Shown here: positions 1 to 4,829 of the stretch, one piece after another | Layout: every line of letters begins with the position of its first letter | How positions within the stretch are numbered: the first letter of the stretch is position 1 | NCBI GenBank assembly: GCA_031265725.1 | Contig: JAISCH010000064.1 | Span: forward strand, 1-5,753 | Direction of reading: 5' to 3' | Length of the DNA: 5,753 nucleotides | Source of the DNA: Propionibacteriaceae bacterium | GTDB lineage: Bacteria > Actinomycetota > Actinomycetes > Propionibacteriales > Propionibacteriaceae | Program-made: the position numbers and the translations under genes | Notes under the pieces: model-generated | Told to the model about the DNA's origin: nothing | Databases searched by the model: none | What the model saw: the letters and a program-made list of their open reading frames with translations, nothing else

Positions 1-53
1 CTGACCTCAATGTCGATCCCATCAAGGCGCAACTGCTCAGTCTTGTACCGCAC
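1..53 (-). CDS. 5' end of an unidentified gene, truncated by the window edge
   Basis: Reading leftward from a GTG at 53-51, the frame stays open to the window edge and gives about 17 residues beginning MRYKTEQLRLDGIDIEV. The main support is an excellent ribosome binding site: AAGGAG (complement of 58-63) lies four bases before the GTG. The gene has the same orientation as the UDP-glucose dehydrogenase gene, about 140 bases downstream of that gene's stop, so it could be read through from it or have its own promoter. The visible peptide is hydrophilic and has no signal sequence. It faintly recalls the N-terminus of small metal-dependent hydrolases of the YgjP/DUF45 type, but 17 residues cannot support a family call, so no function is given. 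That a gene starts here is probable; its identity is unknown. Confidence 0.55.
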   Translation of the reverse strand, partial: MRYKTEQLRLDGIDIEV

Positions 54-69
54 CAAACTCCTTGTGTCA

Positions 70-91
70 GCGACCGCTCTCAGCGGATCGC
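70..91 (-). promoter_or_regulatory. Hairpin just upstream of the left-edge gene
   Basis: Positions 70-78 (GCGACCGCT) pair with 82-91 (AGCGGATCGC) through nine base pairs, with one bulged A at 87 and a three-base loop. On the minus strand it ends seven bases before the AAGGAG of the left-edge gene. If transcribed, it would be a compact 5'-leader hairpin that could influence ribosome access or mRNA stability. No T tract follows, so it is not an ordinary intrinsic terminator. A regulatory role is inference. Confidence 0.3.
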
Positions 92-165
92 AGCTATCAG
101 GCTAGCGAATCCCCGCAGACCACTGGATGCGCAGGCGGCGGAAACTCTGCCGGTCCGCACAGATA

Positions 166-178
166 GCGCAGCGAGGAC
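166..178 (-). repeat. 13-bp 3'-end repeat, copy 1
   Basis: GCGCAGCGAGGAC on the plus strand reads GTCCTCGCTGCGC on the strand of the adjacent gene. It is identical to 3795-3807. In both places it begins 15 bases beyond the last base of the stop codon of a minus-strand gene, with 14 bases between. The function is unknown; it may be a small dispersed intergenic element or a 3'-end signal. Confidence 0.5.
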
Positions 179-194
179 GCTCAAGGCCCTCGCT
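170..194 (-). terminator. Weak hairpin at the 3' end of the UDP-glucose dehydrogenase gene
   Basis: AGCGAGG at 170-176 is the exact reverse complement of CCTCGCT at 188-194. This gives a seven-base-pair stem with an 11-base loop that overlaps the dehydrogenase stop codon (195-193 on the minus strand). No T run follows on the minus strand, so at best it is a U-less terminator or 3'-end stabilising hairpin, both of which occur in high-GC Gram-positive bacteria. One arm lies inside a 13-base sequence that is repeated downstream of the Bax-inhibitor gene. Confidence 0.3.
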
Positions 195-1521
195 AACGTC
201 CCATCCCGAAATACGTCCATCCAGCGGCCCTCCAACTGGCGGCGTCCAAGCAGTTGCGCCCGTCGATCACGACCGGATTGGCCACCAGACCGCGAGCGAG
301 TTGCGGATCGAATTTCTGGTATTGCTGCCATTCGGTGACCAGCACGACCGCTTCCGCGCCGCTCAGCGCCTCTTCCGCAGTGGCGGCGAAGTCGAGTTGT
401 GGGTGCAGCCGCCTCGCATTGGCAATCGCCTGCGGATCGGTGGCGACAACATCGACTCCCAGCCCGTGCAGCCGGACAGCAACATCGAGTGCGGGAGAGT
501 CGCGCACATCGTCCGACTCCGGCTTGAAAGCCAGCCCGAGCACAGCCACCCGCTTCCGCTGATAGTCACCCAGATTGGTCAGCACCAGTTCGACCACCCG
601 TTCCCGACGGCGCAGGTTGATGGCGTCCACCTCGTTGAGGAAACCCACTGAGCGCCCCACCCCCAATTCGTCGGCCCGGGCTTGGAACGCCCGAATGTCT
701 TTGGGCAGGCAACCGCCGCCGAAGCCGACCCCGGCGTTCAGGAATTTGCGCCCGATGCGCTGGTCATGGCCGATAGCGTCAGCGAGTTTGGTGACGTCGG
801 CCCCCACCACTTCGGAGATCTCAGCCATCGCATTGATGAAGCTGATCTTCGTGGCCAGGAATGAATTCGCGGCCACTTTGACCAATTCAGCGGTCTGATA
901 GTCGGTGACGATGAGCGGGCAGCCGCTGGCCAACGGCTCCGCGTAGAGCTGGTCGAGCGCAGCTTTCGCCGCCTCGGCCTCGTCCTCGTCAGCGGGCAGA
1001 CCATAGACGATCCGGTCCGGATGCAGGGTGTCCTCGACCGCGAACCCCTCCCGGAGGAATTCGGGGTTCCAAGCCAAGACAGCCCCCGGCACAGCGGACG
1101 CAATCTTGTCCGCCAACTCGCGCGCAGTGCCGACCGGCACGGTGGATTTTCCAACCACCACGTCTCCGGGTCGCAGGTATGGAATCAACGACTCGGTAGC
1201 GGCATGGATGAAGGACAGGTCAGCGGCTTGGCTGCCCCGCAACTGTGGCGTGCCCACCGCCAAGAAATGCACTTGACAGCCCCGCGCGGCGGAGAAGTCG
1301 GTCGAGAACCGCAGCTTCCCCGTCTGCACACCGGTCCGCAGCGACTCGGCCAATCCCGGCTCGAAGAAAGGAGCTTCCCCCTGGGCGAGCAGCGCGATCT
1401 TGTCCTGGTCCACGTCCAAGCCGACCACTTCATGCCCGAGCGTGGCCAACGCGGCGGCATGTACCGCACCCAAATAGCCACAACCGATCACTGAGACCCG
1501 GACTGCACTGCCCTGACTCAT
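193..1521 (-). CDS. ugd: UDP-glucose 6-dehydrogenase (UDP-glucose/GDP-mannose dehydrogenase family)
   Basis: This cytoplasmic enzyme oxidises UDP-glucose to UDP-glucuronate using two NAD+, supplying an acidic sugar for exopolysaccharide, capsule or glycolipid synthesis. The 442-residue protein is complete and of typical family length. It has an N-terminal Rossmann NAD-binding domain with GCGYLG at 13-18 and an acidic Asp near 36-38. The NPEFLREG motif (152-159) carries the expected glutamates, and Lys225 lies in NSFLATKISFIN. The catalytic Cys271 is in FGGGCLPKD (267-275). A C-terminal UDP-binding domain has FKPESDDVRDSP (332-343), and VVLVTEW lies near 392-398. The ATG start is supported by GAGGAG (complement of 1527-1532) five bases upstream. 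No glycosyltransferase or export genes are visible nearby, so the polymer served is unknown. It is divergent from the intergenic RNA candidate and the lipoprotein gene. Related UDP-N-acetylmannosamine or GDP-mannose dehydrogenases are alternatives, but the motifs fit UDP-glucose dehydrogenase best. Confidence 0.94.
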   Translation of the reverse strand: MSQGSAVRVSVIGCGYLGAVHAAALATLGHEVVGLDVDQDKIALLAQGEAPFFEPGLAESLRTGVQTGKLRFSTDFSAARGCQVHFLAVGTPQLRGSQAADLSFIHAATESLIPYLRPGDVVVGKSTVPVGTARELADKIASAVPGAVLAWNPEFLREGFAVEDTLHPDRIVYGLPADEDEAEAAKAALDQLYAEPLASGCPLIVTDYQTAELVKVAANSFLATKISFINAMAEISEVVGADVTKLADAIGHDQRIGRKFLNAGVGFGGGCLPKDIRAFQARADELGVGRSVGFLNEVDAINLRRRERVVELVLTNLGDYQRKRVAVLGLAFKPESDDVRDSPALDVAVRLHGLGVDVVATDPQAIANARRLHPQLDFAATAEEALSGAEAVVLVTEWQQYQKFDPQLARGLVANPVVIDGRNCLDAASWRAAGWTYFGMGR

Positions 1522-1593
1522 CGCAACTCCTCAGCTATAGGAAAAGAAACACGCATAGCCTAACTCACCCTAGGGACAGTCTTTTTCGACCGA

Positions 1594-1609
1594 CCGGCCG
1601 CATGGCCGG
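1594..1609 (-). promoter_or_regulatory. GC-rich hairpin in the upstream region of ugd
   Basis: CCGGCC (1594-1599) and GGCCGG (1604-1609) form a perfect six-base-pair stem with a GCAT loop. An outer CCGA/TCGG pairing (1590-1593 with 1617-1620) is possible. It lies about 75-90 bases before the dehydrogenase start. It could be a leader hairpin or a DNA operator palindrome. No T tract follows in the direction of ugd, so a terminator is unlikely. Confidence 0.3.
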
Positions 1610-1634
1610 AAAGCAGTCGGCACACTGTTGCAAT

Positions 1635-1650
1635 TGTGACGTATGTTACG
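1635..1650. promoter_or_regulatory. CRP/GlxR-like binding site, with an extra TGTGAC half-site at 1653-1658
   Basis: TGTGACGTATGTTACG matches 10 of the 12 fixed positions of the actinobacterial CRP/GlxR consensus TGTGA-NN-TA-NN-TCACA; the two mismatches are in the right half. A second TGTGAC starts 18 bases after the first, at 1653-1658. The site is 114-129 bases upstream of the dehydrogenase start and about 100 bases upstream of the putative RNA start, so it could serve either divergent unit. cAMP-dependent control of envelope carbohydrate genes is known for this regulator family. Binding here is inferred from the sequence alone. Confidence 0.4.
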
Positions 1651-1712
1651 GATGTGACTAGGGGATTTAGCTATTTTCCGCGACACGCCGATAGCTCGAA
1701 AAAAACTTCAGA

Positions 1713-1731
1713 AACCCTCTTGCGCAGGGTT
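1713..1731. promoter_or_regulatory. Inverted repeat overlapping the candidate RNA promoter
   Basis: AACCCT (1713-1718) and AGGGTT (1726-1731) form a perfect six-base inverted repeat around a seven-base centre. The centre contains the proposed -35 element TTGCGC. As DNA it would be well placed as an operator over the promoter. On the minus strand it is followed, after seven bases, by a run of seven T residues (complement of 1699-1705), so a weak minus-strand terminator is an alternative reading. Confidence 0.3.
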
Positions 1732-1748
1732 AGAAAAGCGAGTAGAAA
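1720..1748 (+). promoter_or_regulatory. Candidate promoter for the intergenic RNA
   Basis: TTGCGC (1720-1725) and TAGAAA (1743-1748) are separated by exactly 17 bases, the optimal spacing for a housekeeping sigma factor. The matches are modest: three of six to TTGACA and four of six to TATAAT. Transcription would start near 1754-1757, at the beginning of the structured region that ends in the strong terminator. The placement is persuasive; the elements themselves are weak. Confidence 0.4.
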
Positions 1749-1753
1749 TGTGT

Positions 1754-1955
1754 TCAAGCCGATCCGGTCCTCGCAAGAGAAATCCGGGGAGGTGGTCAGG
1801 AAGAGATGAACTCCCAGGCCCGCAGAGCAATCTGCAGGGTATCTCGCCAGGACGAGCGAGATGAGTTTTTGTTACTTTCTGAGAGGCTTGAGCAGCCGTC
1901 TAGTTCAAGCCATCCGGAGGCCGGACCAACTCATACTTGGTCCGGCCTTCTTTTT
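1754..1955 (+). ncRNA. Candidate structured RNA, about 200 nt (small RNA or regulatory leader), family unknown
   Basis: This plus-strand stretch lacks a convincing reading frame, follows a promoter-like pair and ends in a strong terminator. Visible potential helices include the following. A CCGG/CCGG plus CTC/GAG hairpin capped by GCAA lies at 1764-1787. Five pairs GCAGA/TCTGC, also capped by GCAA, lie at 1822-1835, with an outer CCC/GGG. ATCTCG/CGAGAT pairs 1841-1846 with 1857-1862. AACTC (1809-1813) pairs with GAGTT (1863-1867), closing these last two hairpins into a three-way junction. GGCTTGA/TCAAGCC pairs 1885-1891 with 1905-1911. The terminator hairpin follows. The lipoprotein start is 44 bases after the end, so the RNA may instead be that gene's leader. 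I saw none of the hallmark motifs of tmRNA, RNase P RNA, SRP RNA, or the TPP, FMN, cobalamin, SAM or ydaO riboswitches. A 6S-type RNA is possible in size but not demonstrated. Confidence 0.5.
1918..1955 (+). terminator. Strong intrinsic terminator
   Basis: AGGCCGGACCAA (1918-1929) and TTGGTCCGGCCT (1937-1948) form a perfect 12-base-pair stem with a seven-base loop, followed at once by TCTTTTT (1949-1955). On the opposite strand no T run follows, so it is directional for plus-strand transcription. No plus-strand protein gene lies upstream of it in the 400 bases to the left, so it must end a noncoding transcript or act as an attenuator for the lipoprotein gene 44 bases downstream. Confidence 0.9.
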
Positions 1956-1999
1956 GCTTCGGGATCAAGCTGATTGGAAAGTGGCGGTACGCTCGAAAC

Positions 2000-2878
2000 A
2001 TGCGCTTGAGGAAAATAGCCACTGCGGCTCTGGCCGTGTTGCTGGTCGGATGCTCCGTCGCGCCGAGTGAACCACCCCCGCCAGAACTCGATTTCACCCA
2101 GCCCCAAGCCGCGCAGCAGATGGTGACGCAACTCATTGAGAAGATCGGCTCACAGCAAGTCATCATGGTGGAAATCCGCACTGACCAAGTGACGGTGAGC
2201 GCCATCAAGGACGAGCGCCCAGTGACTTGGGCATACCGCGACCGCAAACTCGCCGAGGTCCCCTCCGATCTCGCCTACGTCGACCAAGCCACCTTCAATA
2301 TCGCTGACTTCAATATCGCTGATGTGGGGGCGGTCTTCCGGGCGGCGGCAGGCGTCTCCGGCAGCGAGGAGAACCAAATCTTGCAGATCGTGGACTATTC
2401 CGGTGGACAGGTGATGATGAGCGTCGCCACCAATCCAGAGTCCCGGACCGTCTTCTTCACTCCCGCTGGAGCACTACTCGAAGATCTCGACTTCGCCACC
2501 ATCGGCGGACTCACTCGCGGACTGGCGGATGTCTCCCACAATCTCTACCTCGCCCTCACCGTCAACATCGACTCCAAACGCGGCATCTGGATCGATTATC
2601 CAGCCGGTGCCAAAGGCTCGATCGTGCGCCGCCAACGCGCGGCCGCCGTTCCAGTGACGACCATGATCCGGACCGAGGACACCAAACTCAAATCATTCGA
2701 TCCGAAGCGGATCTCACTCACTGCCATCTGGACGGTCGTCCACTCGAACCGCAAGACCCCAGTCAGCCAATGGAGCGTGGTGATCGAGGACTCCGGCCAA
2801 CCGTCCGGGCCGCGAATGAGTTTCACCATTGACGGCCAGACTTTGACGACCAACCTACTCGGCGTCACGATCACTTAG
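2000..2878 (+). CDS. Secreted lipoprotein of unknown function
   Basis: The 292-residue product starts MRLRKIATAALAVLLVGC: a basic N-terminus, a short hydrophobic core and an LVGC lipobox, so signal peptidase II should cleave before Cys18, leaving a lipid-anchored protein on the outer face of the membrane. A proline-rich linker (PPPP at 25-28) follows, then about 260 soluble residues rich in alternating hydrophobic and polar stretches that look like beta strands. No catalytic motif or family was recognised. The ATG at 2000 is chosen because it begins the signal peptide; the in-frame ATG at 1937 lies inside the terminator hairpin and adds a hydrophilic extension. No good ribosome binding site precedes 2000 (only GGAAAG near 1976-1981, too far), so translation may be weak or leaderless. 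Residues 99-108 are a tandem duplication, FNIAD twice. The gene is followed by a terminator-like hairpin and appears to be monocistronic. Confidence 0.85.
   Translation: MRLRKIATAALAVLLVGCSVAPSEPPPPELDFTQPQAAQQMVTQLIEKIGSQQVIMVEIRTDQVTVSAIKDERPVTWAYRDRKLAEVPSDLAYVDQATFNIADFNIADVGAVFRAAAGVSGSEENQILQIVDYSGGQVMMSVATNPESRTVFFTPAGALLEDLDFATIGGLTRGLADVSHNLYLALTVNIDSKRGIWIDYPAGAKGSIVRRQRAAAVPVTTMIRTEDTKLKSFDPKRISLTAIWTVVHSNRKTPVSQWSVVIEDSGQPSGPRMSFTIDGQTLTTNLLGVTIT
2294..2323 (+). repeat. Tandem 15-bp in-frame duplication in the lipoprotein gene
   Basis: TTCAATATCGCTGAC (2294-2308) is directly followed by TTCAATATCGCTGAT (2309-2323); 14 of 15 bases are identical, and the one difference is synonymous. 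It encodes FNIAD twice (residues 99-108). The near identity suggests a recent slippage duplication that keeps the frame. Confidence 0.9.
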
Positions 2879-3029
2879 CACATTCAAGGGGGACGACCCC
2901 CTTGGACCCCCGCGCTCACTACGTTCGCCACAGTGTCATCCCTACGCTTCGATCCGATCCGATACTTCTCGCCAGGCCCGAGGAGAACGCAAGACTAGTT
3001 CAGCAAAGTTTCAGCCCCCTCCAAGTCCA
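2879..3029. other. Intergenic region between the lipoprotein and Nudix genes
   Basis: Besides the hairpin at 2885-2904, this 151-base gap holds CGCTCACTACGTTCGCC near 2913-2929, a diverged relative of the CTCGCTGCGC core found in the 3'-end repeat copies. It also has a short tandem GATCC/GATCC run near 2950-2960. No clear promoter for the Nudix gene was recognised and no reading frame is credible. Confidence 0.35.
2885..2904 (+). terminator. Terminator-like hairpin after the lipoprotein gene
   Basis: CAAGGGGG (2885-2892) and CCCCCTTG (2897-2904) form a perfect eight-base-pair stem with an ACGA tetraloop, six bases after the stop codon. It is followed by GACCCCCGCG rather than a T run, so it would be a U-less, Actinobacteria-style terminator or a 3'-protective hairpin. 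Confidence 0.6.
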
Positions 3030-3767
3030 GTGACACGGAGTGCCGGTTTGTTGGCGGCAAAGTTACTGGGCATGATGGAAGGGATGCGGATTATCGGAGT
3101 GCTTGCCCCTGGGGGATCGACGGTATTCTCCAATGAATTGGCTCACGGTGCCGACCCGCATCGGACACTCTGGGAGAAGGGCTACCGCATAGTCCGCCCG
3201 CTGTCCGCTACCGGGGTGGCTCCGGACATCGTCCTGACCGTTCAACTCGCGGCCCATTCCAAGCGGATAACCCATCCCCGCTTCGTCACCCGGACGATTG
3301 AGCAGGACCTGCCCGCTGTTGTCCCGGTGCCTCGGCAACGTATCGCCGCCTACGCCATCGTGCTGTCGGAGCTGGGTCTGCTGGGCACGCAATTCTCTGA
3401 GCTGACCGCCGTGCCAGGACTGTGGGGGTTGCCTGGCGGGGGCATTCAGGACGGCGAGTCACCCAGTCAGGCGGTGGTCCGCGAAGTCTGCGAGGAAGCG
3501 GGCCAACAGCTTGAGCTATCCCAATTGCTGGATTTGCAGACCGATCATTGGATCGGACGATCCCCCACCGGCATTGTCGAAGACTTCCACGCGGTCCGCA
3601 TCATCTATTCGGGTGTCTGCCCCGAACCGATCCCGATCCAAGTGAACGACGCCGGTGGCACCACTGCGGCAGCGACCTGGATTCCGCTCGACACCTGGGC
3701 TAACGTCAATTGGACGCAGGGAGCCAGGGCGCTGTTAGACCGGCACCTCCCCGATCTGAGCAGCTAG
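3030..3767 (+). CDS. Nudix hydrolase with an extra N-terminal region
   Basis: Nudix enzymes cleave nucleoside diphosphates linked to another moiety using Mg2+ or Mn2+. The signature GX5EX7REUXEEXGU is present at residues 137-159 (numbered from the GTG at 3030). It has Gly137, Glu143, Arg151-Glu152, the metal-binding Glu155-Glu156 and Gly158, preceded by LWGLPGG, which is typical of the strand leading into the box. The last box position is Gln159 where a hydrophobic residue is usual. The Nudix fold occupies about 104-240. Residues 19-100 form an additional region not recognised, beginning MRIIGVLAPGG. The substrate cannot be inferred. The start is uncertain: GTG 3030 is the outer limit and has no clear ribosome binding site. 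ATG at 3072, 3075 or 3084 is also possible; the purine-rich GGAAGGG touches the last of these. The coordinates given are the maximum. The gene stands alone between a 3' hairpin and a convergent gene. Confidence 0.85.
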   Translation: MTRSAGLLAAKLLGMMEGMRIIGVLAPGGSTVFSNELAHGADPHRTLWEKGYRIVRPLSATGVAPDIVLTVQLAAHSKRITHPRFVTRTIEQDLPAVVPVPRQRIAAYAIVLSELGLLGTQFSELTAVPGLWGLPGGGIQDGESPSQAVVREVCEEAGQQLELSQLLDLQTDHWIGRSPTGIVEDFHAVRIIYSGVCPEPIPIQVNDAGGTTAAATWIPLDTWANVNWTQGARALLDRHLPDLSS

Positions 3768-3794
3768 CTCACTAGCCATCTGAAAAGTACCGCA

Positions 3795-3807
3795 GCGCAG
3801 CGAGGAC
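3795..3807 (-). repeat. 13-bp 3'-end repeat, copy 2
   Basis: GCGCAGCGAGGAC here is identical to 166-178. It lies in the 54-base gap between the convergent Nudix and Bax-inhibitor genes, at the same distance beyond the minus-strand stop codon as copy 1 (14 intervening bases). Here no partner arm for a hairpin is present, so the sequence is conserved without the local stem seen at copy 1. Confidence 0.5.
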
Positions 3808-3821
3808 ACCTTCTGGGGCAA

Positions 3822-4643
3822 TTAATTGCGTTGGAAGTAAGACAGGATGCGCAGCAATTCGGTGTAGAGCCAGACCATCGTCACGACCAATCCGAACGCC
3901 GCCCGCCAAGACTCGTTCGCCGGGGCCTGGTTACGGACGCCGGACTCCACTGAGTCGAAGTCGAGCAACAGGTTGAACACGGCCAGCCCCACTCCGAGCG
4001 CGGAGAAAAGGATGGAGAGCATGCCAGCGCCAGGACCGACTTCGATGATGCCGGTGTGGACGCCGAAGATCGACAGGATGAAGTTGATCAGATAGACCCC
4101 GGCCAGCGAGATAGTGCCGATGACCACCATCTTGCGCAGCCGCCCGGTCACCCTGATCCGCAGGAAATGATAGCCGGCCAAGGTCACACCGGCTGTGACG
4201 AAGGTGCCGAACACCGCAGGCAGCACGATGCCGGGATAAAGCAACTCGAACGCCTGGGAGATGGCACCGATGAACACGCCTTCGACAGCGGCGTAAATCA
4301 GCACGAAGGCCGGATTCACCGCCTTGCGAATGGACACCAAGAGCACAGTCCCGAAGGCGACCAGGCCGGTTACCGCAGTCACCGGCCAGAGCAGGCCGAG
4401 CGGCAAGAAGTTCATCGTGATTGCGGCGACCCCGATCAAAACCCCCATCGTGACCGCCGACTTCGCCAGCACGTCGTCAATCGTCATCACCTGGGTGGCT
4501 GGCACAGTGGGCTGGTATCCGGCGGGCTGCTGGTACCCAGCGGGCTGGAAATACCCCTGTGCGCCATTCCCGTCCGGCCCGTATTGCTGATGCGGTTGGA
4601 ACACCTCAGCCTTTTGGAACACCGGGTTCTTGCTCTGAATCAT
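3822..4643 (-). CDS. Bax inhibitor-1/YccA family membrane protein (actinobacterial type)
   Basis: The 273-residue protein has a soluble N-terminal tail (1-58) and then seven hydrophobic segments: about 63-80, 83-105, 112-132, 138-160, 172-195, 205-228 and 248-268. That is the topology of the Bax inhibitor-1 superfamily, whose bacterial members are proposed pH-sensitive Ca2+ leak channels or regulators of membrane protein quality control. The acidic LLLDFDSVE after helix 6 and the short polar C-terminus after helix 7 also fit. The tail is rich in Gln, Pro, Gly and Tyr and includes the hexapeptide QPAGYQ twice (33-44), typical of actinobacterial members. The start is firm: AGGAGG (complement of 4648-4653) lies four bases before the ATG. 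It is convergent with the Nudix gene and divergent from nadE, so probably monocistronic. The physiological role is not established for this protein. Confidence 0.88.
   Translation of the reverse strand: MIQSKNPVFQKAEVFQPHQQYGPDGNGAQGYFQPAGYQQPAGYQPTVPATQVMTIDDVLAKSAVTMGVLIGVAAITMNFLPLGLLWPVTAVTGLVAFGTVLLVSIRKAVNPAFVLIYAAVEGVFIGAISQAFELLYPGIVLPAVFGTFVTAGVTLAGYHFLRIRVTGRLRKMVVIGTISLAGVYLINFILSIFGVHTGIIEVGPGAGMLSILFSALGVGLAVFNLLLDFDSVESGVRNQAPANESWRAAFGLVVTMVWLYTELLRILSYFQRN
4512..4547 (-). repeat. Tandem QPAGYQ coding repeat
   Basis: Two consecutive copies of the hexapeptide QPAGYQ (residues 33-38 and 39-44) form part of the disordered tail of the Bax-inhibitor-like protein. The two 18-base units differ at several third positions, so the duplication is older than the one in the lipoprotein gene or is maintained by selection on the peptide. 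Confidence 0.7.
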
Positions 4644-4705
4644 CTTTCCTCCTGGTAAGCCCCGAGTTGGGCATCCGGCTCGACCGGCAATCCCAACATC
4701 AATGC

Positions 4706-4736
4706 CTTATAGCTATTAAGTGTAGCTACCCTGCAA
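4706..4736 (-). promoter_or_regulatory. Possible promoter of the Bax-inhibitor gene with paired TAGCTA palindromes
   Basis: On the minus strand TTGCAG (4736-4731) and TATAAG (4711-4706) resemble -35 and -10 boxes, but the 19-base spacer is long. The -10 match is five of six. Transcription would begin near 4699, giving a leader of about 55 bases. Two identical palindromes TAGCTA (4710-4715 and 4723-4728) lie in and beside this pair with 13-base centre spacing. They could be operator half-sites, though AT-rich palindromes of six bases also arise by chance. Confidence 0.3.
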
Positions 4737-4829
4737 GAGCCGTCCTTCCCACTGAATGCGAAACGCCCGCGACTTGGGCATGCCTCCACGCTAAGGGTGT
4801 TGCAGTTGGGAATGTGGGATGCTATCGGC

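Noticed and set aside
127..651. Plus-strand open frame of 174 codons
   Set aside because: It lies almost wholly antisense to the dehydrogenase gene, whose motifs are unmistakable, and has no ribosome binding site or recognisable domain.
1789..1815. GGTCAGGAAG resembling the conserved SRP (4.5S) RNA loop
   Set aside because: The full GGTCAGG..GGAAGG..AGCAG pattern and its enclosing helix are absent, so the similarity is a short coincidence.
1885..1917. GTTCAAGCC resembling a tRNA or tmRNA T-arm
   Set aside because: No T-stem flanks it in the right register, and there is no acceptor stem, CCA or tag-peptide frame. The bases pair better with GGCTTGA at 1885-1891.
1861..2070. Plus-strand frame of 69 codons starting MSFCYFLRG
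   Set aside because: It runs through the strong terminator and overlaps the lipoprotein start in another frame. There is no ribosome binding site and the composition is not protein-like.
3763..3776. Five-bp hairpin GCTAG/CTAGC over the Nudix stop codon as a terminator
   Set aside because: The stem is short, overlaps the coding end and has no T tract; too weak to list as a feature.
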